Translations under genes and position numbers: made by a program
Assembly (NCBI RefSeq): GCF_016863015.1
Contig: NZ_BOOB01000059.1
Location: 17,135 to 81,134, forward strand
DNA: 64,000 nt
Direction: 5' to 3'
Origin: Microbispora amethystogenes
GTDB lineage: Bacteria; Actinomycetota; Actinomycetes; Streptosporangiales; Streptosporangiaceae
Notes under the pieces: model-generated
Database searches by the model: none
What the model saw: only the letters and a program-made list of their open reading frames with translations
Told to the model about the DNA's origin: nothing
In this document: positions 1 through 8,212 of the stretch, piece after piece
How positions within the stretch are numbered: position 1 is the first letter of the stretch
Layout: every line of letters starts with the position of its first letter

Positions 1-744
1 GTAGGAGAAGTTGTTCACGGCGAGGCCGGCGCCGCCCACCCAGGGCTCGAATCCGGCCTGGACGCTGGTGAGGTACCACGACCGCTGGCCGTAGCCCCGG
101 TTCACGGTGTCGTCGTAGAAGTTGCGCACCGCGAAACTGATCGAGTTCGTCGGCGAGGTCCGCACGTAGGAGATGACGTTCCAGCCGATGTTGCCGAACC
201 AGACGTCCCAGGTGGCGCCGGCGATGTTGGCGGTGCCGACGCGGGATCCGACGGGCTGCACGGACCCGGTGTGGTTGAGCCACACCATGATCTCGGCGCC
301 GGTGTTCTGGCCGTCCTTGCGGGGCGTGGGGTCGAACCAGATGTCGTACGCCGCGTCGTAGATCCCGGAGCCCGGGTAGCTCATGCTGACGCTGGTCTGC
401 ACCGTGTTGAACTGGCTGTTGCTCGCCTGGAGAGGCAGGCCGCTGTTGGTGGAGCAGTTGGCGTAGTGGCAGCCGGCGTAGATGGCCGGGTAGGCCGCCG
501 GGGTGCCGCCCGTGTTGTTGTGCTGTGCCTGCGTCACCGTGAAGCCGTTGTTCGTGACGTTGATGCACTGGGTGGCGCTGCTGCCCCACACGTTGTTGAT
601 GACGACGTACTTCCCGTTCTGGACGGTCGTACTGCCGTACTTGTCGCAGATCACCGTGTCCGCATGCGCCGCCTGACCGACGACGAGCGACGCGGCGACG
701 GAGCCGAGCATGGCGAGGCTCGCCGTGATCATTCGCATCCTCAT
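1..744 (-). CDS. Secreted GH12 endoglucanase, 3' end outside window
   Basis: Glycoside hydrolase family 12 beta-1,4-glucanase, which would cleave cellulose or xyloglucan outside the cell. The visible 248 codons start with a Sec signal peptide (MRMRM start, hydrophobic run, AQ-AHA type end near residue 28). GH12 landmarks follow: the NVWG segment, YDIWFDPTP, EIMVWLNHTG holding the probable nucleophile Glu, and FEPWVGGAGL near the end of the catalytic domain. Three in-frame ATGs lie at 744, 738 and 732; the first is used here. The reading frame runs off the left edge just after the catalytic domain, where family members often continue into a linker and a CBM2, so the protein is probably modular. 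The operator-like palindrome at 839-859 lies upstream. The family call is from motif recognition and is firm. Confidence 0.9.
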   Translation of the reverse strand, partial: MRMRMITASLAMLGSVAASLVVGQAAHADTVICDKYGSTTVQNGKYVVINNVWGSSATQCINVTNNGFTVTQAQHNNTGGTPAAYPAIYAGCHYANCSTNSGLPLQASNSQFNTVQTSVSMSYPGSGIYDAAYDIWFDPTPRKDGQNTGAEIMVWLNHTGSVQPVGSRVGTANIAGATWDVWFGNIGWNVISYVRTSPTNSISFAVRNFYDDTVNRGYGQRSWYLTSVQAGFEPWVGGAGLAVNNFSY

Positions 745-838
745 GACCCGGACCATAGACACTTGACCATGGACCGCAACATGAGTTGATTTGGTCGACA
801 AACTGGACGAAACCGCAACCAGCCACAACGCTGTGACG

Positions 839-859
839 GTAGGTGAAACTTTCACCTAC
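839..859. promoter_or_regulatory. Perfect palindrome upstream of GH12 gene, likely repressor operator
   Basis: Two perfect 10-base arms (GTAGGTGAAA and TTTCACCTAC) flank one central C. The site lies 95 bases upstream of the GH12 start and just past the 3' end of the AmaP-like gene. The core GAAAcTTTC resembles boxes reported upstream of streptomycete xylanase genes (CGAAA-N-TTTCG) and the odd-centred palindromes bound by LacI-type sugar repressors. Control of the glucanase by such a repressor is inference. A 13-base match recurs at 57165-57177. Confidence 0.65.
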
Positions 860-878
860 ACCTCTGTCACTTTGTCCG

Positions 879-1454
879 TCAGTGGACCACCCGCGTACGA
901 CGGCCGGAGGCGAGGCGCAGCCGGACGAGCGTGGGGAGGCGGCGCAGCCCGAGGGTGGTGCGCAGGCCGGGGACGGCCTCCTCGTGCAGCCGGGTGACCA
1001 GCGCCCCGAGGTCGGCCGGTGCGACGGCGGAGACCCCGAGGTCGAGGTGCGGGTCGTCGGAGGAGCCGCGCAGCACGGCGTGCGCCCTGCGCACGTCCGG
1101 GTACGCGCTGACCTGCTCGGCCAGGGCCGCGCTCGCCGGGTAGGCGTCGACCTCCGTCACGCCGGAGGCGCCCGACTCCAGGCGCAGCCGCCGCGGCCGG
1201 TCGAGCCGGAGCAGCGCGAGCAGCCAGGCCAGCCCGAGAAGCGCGAGCACCACGCCGATCGCGGCCACCACCGGCCAGAACCACGGGGTGGTCGCCGCGA
1301 AGGACGTGGTCCCCGCGTCGAGCACGGGCCGCCGCGCGGCGTCGCCGCCGAAGGCCCCGAGCGCCCGCGCCAGCGCCAGGCCGCCCGCGGCCAGCAGGAC
1401 CAGCCCGAACAGCGTGAGGCCCGTCCTATTCCCCTTGGACGGTTTCGTCGTCAC
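879..1454 (-). CDS. AmaP-like alkaline shock membrane anchor protein
   Basis: Protein of 191 residues with two membrane segments near residues 12-34 and 58-82, a Pro/Phe-rich short loop between them, and a basic then soluble C-terminal part. This topology, and its place at the 3' end of an Asp23/Gls24 operon, fit AmaP, which holds Asp23-family proteins at the membrane in Gram-positive bacteria. The GTG start at 1454 is preceded by GGAGGCGGGG. It is the last gene of a leftward operon that runs from 3426. The family is diverse, so the name rests on topology and context more than on shared motifs. Confidence 0.7.
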   Translation of the reverse strand: MTTKPSKGNRTGLTLFGLVLLAAGGLALARALGAFGGDAARRPVLDAGTTSFAATTPWFWPVVAAIGVVLALLGLAWLLALLRLDRPRRLRLESGASGVTEVDAYPASAALAEQVSAYPDVRRAHAVLRGSSDDPHLDLGVSAVAPADLGALVTRLHEEAVPGLRTTLGLRRLPTLVRLRLASGRRTRVVH

Positions 1455-1490
1455 TGCCCCGCCTCCTTCGGCGTCTTCGGTTCGGGCGGC

Positions 1491-2099
1491 CTACCTGGGC
1501 CCGTGGACCCGGACCCGCAGCGATATCGGGTGAGCGGGGGCGAGCCGGGCGATCTCCCGCTCCGCCGCCGCGCGGACGCGCTCTCGGAGGAGGGCGGTGT
1601 CGCGCAGGTCGGTCCGGACGGACACGTCGGCGTGCCATCCGCGCACCCGTGCGCCCGCCGCACGCACGCCGTCCACGCGGCCTGCCGCGCCGGTCAGCAC
1701 GCGCGCCAGCGCGCGGCGCGGCACGCCGACCACCAGGTCGGGGTCGGCCGTGCGCAGCGCGACCAGCCGTCCCCGCCCGGGCACGGCCGCGATCAGCACC
1801 AGCACCAGCCCGATCAGGGCCAGCGCGGCGGCCGCCGCGAGCGCCCGGTCGTCGTTCCACGCCGTGGTCCTCGCCCACCCGGCCACCTGTTCGTACGGCA
1901 CCAGCCCGGCGGGACGCCCGAGCAGCGCGGAGATCACCTCGACGGCGGTCAGCACGCCGATCGCCAGCAGCGCGAGCGCGGCGACCACGGCGGGCAGGCC
2001 CCGGCCGGGCCGGAAGGCCCGTTCGGCCCCCGCGCCGTCGAACCCCCGCACCGGCACGAAGAGCGGGGTCCTCTCAGACCGGCCTCCGCCTTCGCTCAT
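1491..2099 (-). CDS. DUF6286-like membrane protein of the Asp23 operon
   Basis: Membrane protein of 202 residues with two hydrophobic segments (roughly residues 31-52 and 86-107) and a C-terminal soluble domain rich in Arg and Ala. It resembles the actinobacterial DUF6286 family found in alkaline-shock operons. The ATG at 2099 is chosen because the protein then begins MSEGGGRSERT. The gene overlaps the upstream Asp23-like gene by 26 bases, which suggests coupled translation. No catalytic motif is visible. A structural or anchoring role beside the AmaP-like protein is inference from context. Confidence 0.65.
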   Translation of the reverse strand: MSEGGGRSERTPLFVPVRGFDGAGAERAFRPGRGLPAVVAALALLAIGVLTAVEVISALLGRPAGLVPYEQVAGWARTTAWNDDRALAAAAALALIGLVLVLIAAVPGRGRLVALRTADPDLVVGVPRRALARVLTGAAGRVDGVRAAGARVRGWHADVSVRTDLRDTALLRERVRAAAEREIARLAPAHPISLRVRVHGPR

Positions 2100-2400
2100 C
2101 GCCACTCCTCTGCTCGGGCACGAGCCCGACGACCTCGATGTCCACGTTCTCCACGGCGACGCCGGTGAGTTCGCGGACGCGCCGCCGGACCCGCTCACGG
2201 ATCTCTCCGGCCACCCGCGGCACCGGCGACGGGTAGCGGATGGTGACGTCGCAGCGGACCGCCGCGACCATCCCGCTCAGGGACGCCGACACGTGCGGAG
2301 GCTCGGTCACATGTTCCTCCTCGCCCACCACCCGCTCGACGATCTTCGTGAGCGCGCGCTCGGAGATCGTCGTCGTGCCGCGCTCGGCCGGGAGGCTCAC
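2074..2400 (-). CDS. Asp23/Gls24 family envelope stress protein
   Basis: Small (108 residue) Asp23/Gls24-family protein. It opens with the family pattern RGTTTISERALTKIV, followed by an alternating strand/helix region ending in ENVDIEVVGLV. Members form membrane-associated assemblies needed for cell envelope homeostasis under alkaline or wall stress. The GTG at 2400 overlaps the stop of the upstream small membrane gene as GTGA, so translation is coupled. It is one of three Asp23-like genes in this operon, the others being at 2585-2956 and 2953-3426. Confidence 0.8.
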   Translation of the reverse strand: MSLPAERGTTTISERALTKIVERVVGEEEHVTEPPHVSASLSGMVAAVRCDVTIRYPSPVPRVAGEIRERVRRRVRELTGVAVENVDIEVVGLVPEQRSGDERRRRPV

Positions 2401-2582
2401 TGCCGTCTCGGGTGCATCTGGGGCATGCGTACGCCGCCTTCGAGCACCATGCCGACGAAGAACCCGGCGATGCCGAGGACCAGGACGATGAGGAACGCGT
2501 TGAGGCCGCCGAAGGCCCCGACCACCCCCAGCACCGTGCCGAACAGCAGCCCCGCGAGGGCCCAGATCGGATACCCCTGCAT
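2397..2582 (-). CDS. Small DUF2273-like integral membrane protein
   Basis: A 61-residue protein with two hydrophobic segments and Gly-rich turns (LLFGTVLGVVGAFGG, then VLGIAGFFVGMVLEGG), typical of the small DUF2273-like proteins in Asp23 operons. Two ATGs are possible, at 2588 and 2582. The second is preferred because AAGGA lies six bases before it, whereas it abuts the first. Its stop overlaps the next gene by four bases. The role is unknown; it probably helps place Asp23 proteins at the membrane. Confidence 0.65.
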   Translation of the reverse strand: MQGYPIWALAGLLFGTVLGVVGAFGGLNAFLIVLVLGIAGFFVGMVLEGGVRMPQMHPRRQ

Positions 2583-2584
2583 GA

Positions 2585-2956
2585 TCATTCCTTCTTTCCG
2601 TCGGTTGTGACGACGTCGGCGATCGCGACGTCCGTCCTGCGGCCCGCCGCGAGGTCGCCGATCGCGTCGCGGATCAGTTCGGCGACCTCCGGGAGCGGCC
2701 TGCCGTACCGCGCGACGACGTGAACTTCGATCACGTCGTCCCGTACGGCCACGCCCGGGACGAGGTCGCCGGGGAGATAGGTCGCCACCGCGCCGAACGG
2801 CCCTCTGGACAGGCCGGCGACGTCGGGGCAGGACAGCACGCGTTCGGCGATCCGCCGTGCCGTCGGGGGCTGGGGTCCGGCGGCCGCCTCCCGGTCGCCG
2901 CCCTCCCGGCTCGCGACCGCGTCGCCCGGGCCCGCGTTCATGGGGCCGGCGTTCAC
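2585..2956 (-). CDS. Asp23/Gls24-like protein, short form
   Basis: A protein of about 123 residues whose central part (ERVLSCPDVAGLSRG then VAVRDDVIEVHVVARYGRPLPEVAELI) matches the strand-helix pattern of Asp23/Gls24 proteins without the classic RGKTxI opening. The GTG at 2956 is chosen because it overlaps the stop of the upstream Asp23 gene as GTGA. A longer reading to 3055 would lie inside that gene. The N-terminal 30 residues are Gly/Ala/Glu-rich and look disordered. It ends in a Lys-Lys-Glu tail just before the DUF2273-like gene. Confidence 0.65.
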   Translation of the reverse strand: MNAGPMNAGPGDAVASREGGDREAAAGPQPPTARRIAERVLSCPDVAGLSRGPFGAVATYLPGDLVPGVAVRDDVIEVHVVARYGRPLPEVAELIRDAIGDLAAGRRTDVAIADVVTTDGKKE

Positions 2957-3426
2957 TGGACCCGCGGTTCCCCGTCGGCGGGCGCCGACGACTCCTGCCG
3001 GGGGAGATGGACGTCGTCGACGGCGATGTTCACCTCGGTGACTTCCAGCCCGCACATACGCTCCACCGCGCGGATCACGTTGCCCCGTACGGCCTGCGCG
3101 AGGTCGGGGATCGCGACGCCGTACTCGACGACGAGATGGATGTCGGCGGCCGCCTGCCGCTCGCCCACCTCGACCGACACCCCTTTGGTGACGCCGTCCT
3201 CCCCGCCGAGCGCGCCCTTGATGGCCCCGAACGCGCGGACCCCGCCGGCGCCGAACTCGTGGACGCCTTCGATCTCACGGGCGGCCATCCCGGCCACCTT
3301 GGCGACCACCTCGTCCGCGATGGTGGTGCGCCCGCGCTCGGTCATCAGGCTGGAGCCGCCCTGGCCTCCGTGTGGTCGGACGGGAGCCTGCTCCGCGGTC
3401 ACGGACGACGTTCTGGTCTCGGTCAT
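2953..3426 (-). CDS. Asp23/Gls24 family protein, first gene of operon
   Basis: A 157-residue Asp23/Gls24 protein. After a variable N-terminus it has the family core ERGRTTIADEVVAKVAGMAAREIEGV, the phrase VEVGERQAAADIHLVVEYG, and a closing LEVTEVNIAVDDVHL strand. The ATG at 3426 is preceded by GGGGGAG at good spacing. It is promoter-proximal in the leftward envelope-stress operon ending at 879. The start faces the gas vesicle operon across 339 bases, so both sets are transcribed from the same intergenic region in opposite directions. Confidence 0.85.
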   Translation of the reverse strand: MTETRTSSVTAEQAPVRPHGGQGGSSLMTERGRTTIADEVVAKVAGMAAREIEGVHEFGAGGVRAFGAIKGALGGEDGVTKGVSVEVGERQAAADIHLVVEYGVAIPDLAQAVRGNVIRAVERMCGLEVTEVNIAVDDVHLPRQESSAPADGEPRVQ

Positions 3427-3765
3427 GGGACTCCCCCGCTTCGCGTGCGCGGCAGATATGGCCGCTTCCCGCCGATTCACGGCCGTAATACCCGGTTCGC
3501 GCACAGTAATCGTGCGAGGTGAGGCGAGGTTGGGTCATCGGAGATCCTCGAACACACCAAGACCACGGAGCCGGTCACAGCTCCGGGCAGGGCCGGAACC
3601 CATGCCCTAAGGAAGGGGTTATGGCACGCCAAAACTGTCCGCTATGTCATCGATTGAGTTTTTGTGTCACCTTCTGGGGCATTCATACCGTTCGATTGGA
3701 TCGCAGCGCCGCGCGGCGAGACGACCGGCATCGGCGCTCCGGGCCGGCCAGTAGGAGGCGCGATC
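3427..3765. other. Divergent intergenic region between Asp23 and gas vesicle operons
   Basis: This 339-base gap must hold the promoters of both operons. GC content drops around 3620-3700, compared with the coding DNA on both sides, which marks the probable gas vesicle promoter. A short frame at 3621 has a good AAGGAAGGGG leader and begins MARQNCPLCH, but it runs on with no family resemblance and is not called a gene. No convincing -35/-10 pair or operator was found by eye. Confidence 0.5.
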
Positions 3766-4329
3766 ATGAAAGACGGACTGAAGGTGGCGCTGGCCGTCAT
3801 CGCGGGCTACTACCTGGGGCGGCATCACAAGCTGCGCTTCGCGCTGGTGCTCGCCCTGGCCATTCTCGCCGCTCGCCTGCGCGGAGAGGGAGCCGCCGGC
3901 GCCCTCCTGGAGCAGGTGCCCAAGATCCTCGGCGGAGCCGCCCCCGACTTCAGCAAGATCACCGATCGGGTCCGCGGCGACCTGGTGGACATCGGCAAGG
4001 CCGCGGCCAGGCGCGCCACCAGCCGGCAGATCGACACGCTCAGCGACAAGCTGCACGAACGCGCGGAGGCGCTCCGGCAGCCCCGGGGGCGCGGCCGGGC
4101 GGCGGAGGAAGAGGAAGAGGAGCGCCCGGAGGAGCCCCGCCGCAGGCCGGGGCGCGGGCGGGCGCGCCGGGCCGAGCCCGAGCCCGAAGAGGCCTACGAG
4201 GAGGAAGAGGAGTACGAGGAGGAGCCGTACGAGGAAGAGGAAGAGGAAGAGGAGCCCGAGCCCGAGCCTGAGGAGCGGCCCAAGCCCCGAGCCCGGTCTG
4301 CCCGGCCCGTGACACGGACCCGGAGGTGA
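3766..4329 (+). CDS. Gas vesicle operon accessory protein, GvpY-like
   Basis: First gene of the gas vesicle operon, 187 residues. It starts with a short hydrophobic stretch (VALAVIAGYY and ALVLALAILAA), then a helical middle, then a long Glu/Arg low-complexity tail with runs of Glu from about residue 115 on. Similar acidic proteins stand beside a SRPBCC gene in Streptomyces gvp clusters (gvpY); such tails are sometimes mislabelled as DNA primase. AGGAGG lies before the ATG at 3766. The role is unknown; a scaffold or regulator of vesicle assembly is a guess. The symbol is withheld because the resemblance rests on composition and position. Confidence 0.6.
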   Translation: MKDGLKVALAVIAGYYLGRHHKLRFALVLALAILAARLRGEGAAGALLEQVPKILGGAAPDFSKITDRVRGDLVDIGKAAARRATSRQIDTLSDKLHERAEALRQPRGRGRAAEEEEEERPEEPRRRPGRGRARRAEPEPEEAYEEEEEYEEEPYEEEEEEEEPEPEPEERPKPRARSARPVTRTRR

Positions 4330-4333
4330 GCCC

Positions 4334-5836
4334 ATGACCGAGGAGACACGGGAACGGGCACGGGAATCGGAAGAGACCGCGCTCCCCACCGAGCGCCTGG
4401 GCCAGGAGGTCCAGAACCTGCTGACGGCCGCGGCGGAACGCGCGCTGTCCGGTGTGGCCGGAAGGGTCGACCGGATGGCCGGCCGTCTCACCGAATACGT
4501 GGACCAGGGCGGCTCCGGCCTGTTCGACGCGGTCACCGGCAGGCAGCGGAACGGCGGTCCCGGAGTGCTCGGCAACCTGACCGAGCGGCTGACCGGAGGC
4601 CAGGGTGGCCAGGGGCTGCTGCGGTCGCTCGCCGACCGCCTCGGCGCCACCGGCGGAGGCGGCCTGCTCGGCACCCTCACCGAGGCGCTGACCGAGGGCG
4701 GCGGCGGTGGCGGCGGCAGCCACCCCGTACGCGCCGCCCTGTTCGCGTACGGCAAGGAGAAGATCAAGGGCCTGTTCGGCGGCGGAGGCAAGGGCAAGGG
4801 CCGCAAGGGCAAGAAGCTGAAGCTCACCAACATCGTCGAGTCGCTCGACGTCGGCGCGCCCATCCGCGTGGTCTACAACCAGTGGACGCAGTTCGAGGAC
4901 TGGCCGGGCTTCATGAAGAAGGTCGAGACGGTCGAGCAGAAGTCCGACGAGAAGCTCGCGTGGAAGGCCCAGGTCTGGTGGTCGCACCGCACGTGGGAGT
5001 CGACCATCGTCGAGCAGGTCCCCGACAGCAGGATCGTCTGGCGGTCGCAGGGGCCCAAGGGCTGGCCGGACGGCTCGGTCACCTTCCACGAGGTCACACC
5101 CGAGATGACCCGGGTCCTGCTGGTGATCGAGTACAACCCGCAGGGCCTGTTCGAGCGCATCGGCAACCTGTGGCGGGCCCAGGGCCGCCGGGTCCGGCTG
5201 GAGTTCAAGCACTTCAGACGGCACGTCATGAACAACACCCTGCTGCACGCCGACGAGATCGAGGGCTGGCGGGGCGAGATCCGCGACAGCAAGGTCGTCA
5301 AGGACCACGAGACGGCCCTCCGCGAGGAGCGCGAAGAGGAAGAGGGCGAGGAGGCCCGCGAAGAGGCTCCCGAAGAGGCCGCCGAGGCGGCGGAGGAGGA
5401 GGCCCCTGAAGAAGGCGCGGAAGAAGGCGCGGAAGAGGCCCCCGAGGAGGAGCCCGAAGAGGAAGAGGCCCCCGAGGAGCTCGAAGAAGAGGAAGAAGAG
5501 GAGAGCGAGGGGGAGGAGCCCGAAGAGGAGGAGGAGCGCGAGCGCGCTCCGGCCCGCGCCGAGGCGGGCGGACGGGCCAGGGCCCGGGTGGTCACACGGA
5601 GACGCGCGCCGGAGCGGGAACCGGAGGAACAGGAGCCCGAGGAACGGCGGACCACCCGGACGCGCGGAGCCCGGACCGCCGAACCCGCGCGGCGTGGCGC
5701 CCGGACGCCCGCACGGCGGCGTGCGGAGAGCGCGGCCGAGCGCGGCGAAGGCGAGCAGGAGCGCGGGGCCGAGGAGGCCGGCGAGCCCGAGCAGCCGGCG
5801 CGGCGTCCGGTCCGGCGCCGCCGGCCCCAGGAGTGA
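4334..5836 (+). CDS. SRPBCC-domain gas vesicle accessory protein, GvpZ-like
   Basis: A 500-residue protein with three parts. Residues 1-160 are helical and Gly-rich. Residues about 162-330 form a SRPBCC (START/polyketide cyclase-like) domain, with the usual NVPVxVVYNQWTxFEDWPxF-type opening and a FEHFRRHV-like end. The rest is a Glu-rich then Arg-rich tail. SRPBCC domains bind hydrophobic ligands in a deep cavity. In actinobacterial gvp clusters such a protein (GvpZ) follows the acidic GvpY-like one, as here with a four-base gap. GGAGG precedes the ATG. The tail echoes that of the preceding gene. What ligand or partner it binds is not known. Confidence 0.7.
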   Translation: MTEETRERARESEETALPTERLGQEVQNLLTAAAERALSGVAGRVDRMAGRLTEYVDQGGSGLFDAVTGRQRNGGPGVLGNLTERLTGGQGGQGLLRSLADRLGATGGGGLLGTLTEALTEGGGGGGGSHPVRAALFAYGKEKIKGLFGGGGKGKGRKGKKLKLTNIVESLDVGAPIRVVYNQWTQFEDWPGFMKKVETVEQKSDEKLAWKAQVWWSHRTWESTIVEQVPDSRIVWRSQGPKGWPDGSVTFHEVTPEMTRVLLVIEYNPQGLFERIGNLWRAQGRRVRLEFKHFRRHVMNNTLLHADEIEGWRGEIRDSKVVKDHETALREEREEEEGEEAREEAPEEAAEAAEEEAPEEGAEEGAEEAPEEEPEEEEAPEELEEEEEEESEGEEPEEEEERERAPARAEAGGRARARVVTRRRAPEREPEEQEPEERRTTRTRGARTAEPARRGARTPARRRAESAAERGEGEQERGAEEAGEPEQPARRPVRRRRPQE

Positions 5837-5890
5837 CACGCGGGGACATCTGACCACGGCACCGGACACAAGGACAAGGAGGAAGCGCCC

Positions 5891-6307
5891 ATGACGATAG
5901 CCGTTCCACCAGCGGGTGGCGGCGGCGGACTGCCGGGCCGGTCGTCGGGATCCGGCCTGGCGGACGTCATCGACACGATCCTGGACAAGGGCCTCGTGAT
6001 CGACGCGTACGTGCGGGTGTCACTGGTCGGGATCGAGATCCTGACGATCGACGTGCGGGTCGTCGTCGCGAGCGTCGACACCTATCTCCGCTTCGCGGAG
6101 GCGGTCAACCGGCTCGACATCGCCGCACAGCAGAAGGGGCTGCCCGACCTCCTGTCGGAGGCGCCGCAGAGCATCGCCCGCGGCAAGTCCAAGGGCATCG
6201 CGCAGGGCGTGCTGGAGGCGGCCGGGGAGAAGCTGCAGGACCTCATGACGAACTACGGGGAGGAACCCGCCCCGCGGGCCCGCCGCCGGCGACGGGAGGA
6301 GGACTGA
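5891..6307 (+). CDS. gvpA: Gas vesicle main structural protein GvpA
   Basis: A 138-residue GvpA-family protein. Residues 20-85 carry the hallmark core: [18 protein letters not shown], then [20 protein letters not shown] and [10 protein letters not shown]. This forms the amphipathic ribs of the gas-filled shell. The C-terminal extension past residue 90 is basic and is common in actinobacterial GvpA. Its core is closer to canonical GvpA than those of the two paralogs at 7706 and 9131. AAGGAGGAAG precedes the ATG. It is followed after one base by gvpF. Confidence 0.9.
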   Translation: MTIAVPPAGGGGGLPGRSSGSGLADVIDTILDKGLVIDAYVRVSLVGIEILTIDVRVVVASVDTYLRFAEAVNRLDIAAQQKGLPDLLSEAPQSIARGKSKGIAQGVLEAAGEKLQDLMTNYGEEPAPRARRRRREED

Positions 6308-6308
6308 G

Positions 6309-7097
6309 ATGTCCCGCGCCATCAGGGAGTCCGGACCCGGCGACCGCGCCGAGACCCGTCCGGACGTCGCATGTTACGTCTACGGCATCCTCCCCGAGGA
6401 CGTCGAGATGACCGAGGACGCCCTCGGAGTGGGCGATCCCCCGGCCAAGGTCAGGATCGTCCGGCACGGCGAGATCGCCGCGCTGGTGAGCGACGTCGAC
6501 GTGGACCGCCCGCTCGGCCGGGCGCAGGACCTCGTGGCCCACGAGCAGCTTCTCGACGACGTCGCCGCCGAGGTCCCCGTGCTCCCCCTGCGGTTCGGCG
6601 CCGTGATGACCACGCCGGAGGCGGTCGTGGAGGAACTGCTGGCCCCGCACCACGACTCGTTCGCGGCGGCGCTGAAGCAGATCGAGGGCCGCGCGCAGTT
6701 CGTCCTCAAGGCGCGGTACGCCGAGCAGCCGGTGCTGATCGAGGTGCTGTCGGAGAGCGCCGAGGCCAGACAGCTGCGCGACCGGATCAGGCAGTTGCCC
6801 GAAGAGGTGACGCGGAGCGAACGAATGCGGCTCGGCGAGCTGATCACGCACATCATCGCCGCCAAGCGGGAGGCCGACACGCAGGCGGTCGTCGACCGGT
6901 TCGAGCCCGTCACCGCGGGAGCGGTCGTACGGGAGCCCAGTCACGAACGCGACGCCGCGCACGTGGCGTTCCTCGTGGAGAACGACCGCCGGAACGACTT
7001 CGAGCGGGCCGTCGAGGAGTTGCGCGGCGAGTGGGGCGCCCGGGTGGAGGTCCGCCTGCTCGGGCCGATGGCGCCGTACGACTTCGTCGTCAGCTGA
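6309..7097 (+). CDS. gvpF: Gas vesicle protein GvpF
   Basis: A 262-residue GvpF/GvpL-family protein. It has the N-terminal YVYGIL strand, the HGEIAALVSDV segment, the central VLPLRFGAVM motif and a C-terminal LLGPMAPYDFV, all standard for the family. GvpF is a minor component thought to bind GvpA monomers during nucleation of the vesicle. The gene starts one base after gvpA stops and shares its transcript. A second family member, GvpL, is at 8205-9134. Confidence 0.9.
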   Translation: MSRAIRESGPGDRAETRPDVACYVYGILPEDVEMTEDALGVGDPPAKVRIVRHGEIAALVSDVDVDRPLGRAQDLVAHEQLLDDVAAEVPVLPLRFGAVMTTPEAVVEELLAPHHDSFAAALKQIEGRAQFVLKARYAEQPVLIEVLSESAEARQLRDRIRQLPEEVTRSERMRLGELITHIIAAKREADTQAVVDRFEPVTAGAVVREPSHERDAAHVAFLVENDRRNDFERAVEELRGEWGARVEVRLLGPMAPYDFVVS

Positions 7098-7136
7098 CTC
7101 GTCAGCCGACCCGTCACCATCTGGAGGGAGGCCGCC

Positions 7137-7370
7137 GTGGGACTGGTCAGTCTGCTGTTCACCTGGCCGCTCGCCCCGGTCCACGGAGTGATCCGGCTGG
7201 GCGAGCTGATCCAGCAGCAGGTCGAGCACGAACTGAAGGACCCGGCGGCGGTGCGGCGGCGGCTGGAGGCCGTCGAGGAGGCCAGGCGCTCGGGACAGAT
7301 CTCCGAAGAGGAGGAGGCCCAGGCCGTGGAGGAGATCCTGCGCCTCATGAGCGGACCGCGGAGAGGGTGA
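7137..7370 (+). CDS. gvpG: Gas vesicle protein GvpG
   Basis: A 77-residue GvpG protein. It shows the family N-terminus (MGLVSLLFTWPLAPVHGVIRLGE), then a charged helix with LEAVEEARRSGQISEEEE. GvpG is an essential small helper in vesicle assembly. Translation starts at GTG 7137, preceded by GGAGGGAGG. It lies between gvpF and gvpO, with short gaps on both sides. Confidence 0.9.
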   Translation: MGLVSLLFTWPLAPVHGVIRLGELIQQQVEHELKDPAAVRRRLEAVEEARRSGQISEEEEAQAVEEILRLMSGPRRG

Positions 7371-7376
7371 CGTCCC

Positions 7377-7709
7377 GTGCCTCCGCGGCGGAAGGACCGC
7401 TTCGACGAGGACACCGGTGAGGAGGAGCCGCGCCGGCGGCGCCCGCTGAACGCGGCCTCGGCCGGCCGGCTCGGCCTGCGGTACATCGCCGACCTGACGT
7501 CCAAGGACACCGAGGGGATCACGCTGGTCGAACCCCTGGAGGACGGCTGGGTGGTCGACGTCGAGGTCGTCGAGGACCGCAGGATCCCGTCCTCCAGCGA
7601 CATGCTGTCGACCTACGAGGTGCAGGTCGACGACGACGGCGACCTCCTGTCCTACCGCCGCACCCGGACCTACCGGCGCGGCACGGGCGCGTTCGGCGGT
7701 GGCGTATGA
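7377..7709 (+). CDS. gvpO: Gas vesicle protein GvpO
   Basis: A 110-residue GvpO-family protein. After a charged N-terminus it has AGRLGLRYIADLTSK, then GITLVEPLEDGWVVDVEVVEDRRIPSSSDMLSTYEV, which are family-typical. GvpO is required for vesicle formation in haloarchaea and is conserved in actinobacterial clusters. The start is GTG 7377, and its stop overlaps the gvpJ start by four bases. Confidence 0.88.
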   Translation: MPPRRKDRFDEDTGEEEPRRRRPLNAASAGRLGLRYIADLTSKDTEGITLVEPLEDGWVVDVEVVEDRRIPSSSDMLSTYEVQVDDDGDLLSYRRTRTYRRGTGAFGGGV

Positions 7710-8212
7710 CCGATCCCCGCTCGCGTCCCGTGCTGCGGGAGTCGTACGCGCCGCCGTCCGCCATGCCCCGGGAGTCGACCAACCTGGGCGACATCCTGGA
7801 GCGCGTGCTCGACCGGGGCATCGTGATCGCGGGCGACATCCGGGTGAACCTGCTGGACATCGAGCTGCTGACGATCAAGCTGCGGCTGGTCATCGCCTCG
7901 GTCGACACCGCCCGGGAGATCGGCATCGACTGGTGGGAACGCGACCCGTGGCTCAGCGGCAAGGACCGGGAACTGGTCGAGGAGAACCGCCGCCTCCGCG
8001 AACGCCTCACCGCGGTCGAGGAGCGCCTCCTCGCCTGGGAGGACCGGGCGGAGCTGGAACCGGGCGAGAGCCGGTACGAGCGCCCCGGCGGCCACACGGA
8101 CACCACGTCCGGAACCCCCGCGACCCGCAGGGCACCCGGAACCTCCGCCGGCACGGTACGGCCCGCGCGCCCGCGCGACGCTCCGCGCGACAGGGAGCGC
8201 GACCGTGACTGA
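7706..8212 (+). CDS. gvpJ: Gas vesicle protein GvpJ
   Basis: A GvpA-family paralog of 168 residues. Its core DILERVLDRGIVIAGDIRVNLLDIELLTIKLRLVIAS is followed by DWWERDPWL, as in GvpJ, and then by a coiled coil and a disordered tail. GvpJ is a minor shell protein thought to seed the conical tips. It overlaps gvpO by four bases and gvpL by eight, so the reading is tightly coupled. Confidence 0.85.
   Translation: MTDPRSRPVLRESYAPPSAMPRESTNLGDILERVLDRGIVIAGDIRVNLLDIELLTIKLRLVIASVDTAREIGIDWWERDPWLSGKDRELVEENRRLRERLTAVEERLLAWEDRAELEPGESRYERPGGHTDTTSGTPATRRAPGTSAGTVRPARPRDAPRDRERDRD

Noticed and set aside
3621..3700. Short frame starting MARQNCPLCH with a good ribosome site
   Set aside because: It continues without family likeness through the gas vesicle promoter area and into the first gene in another frame.
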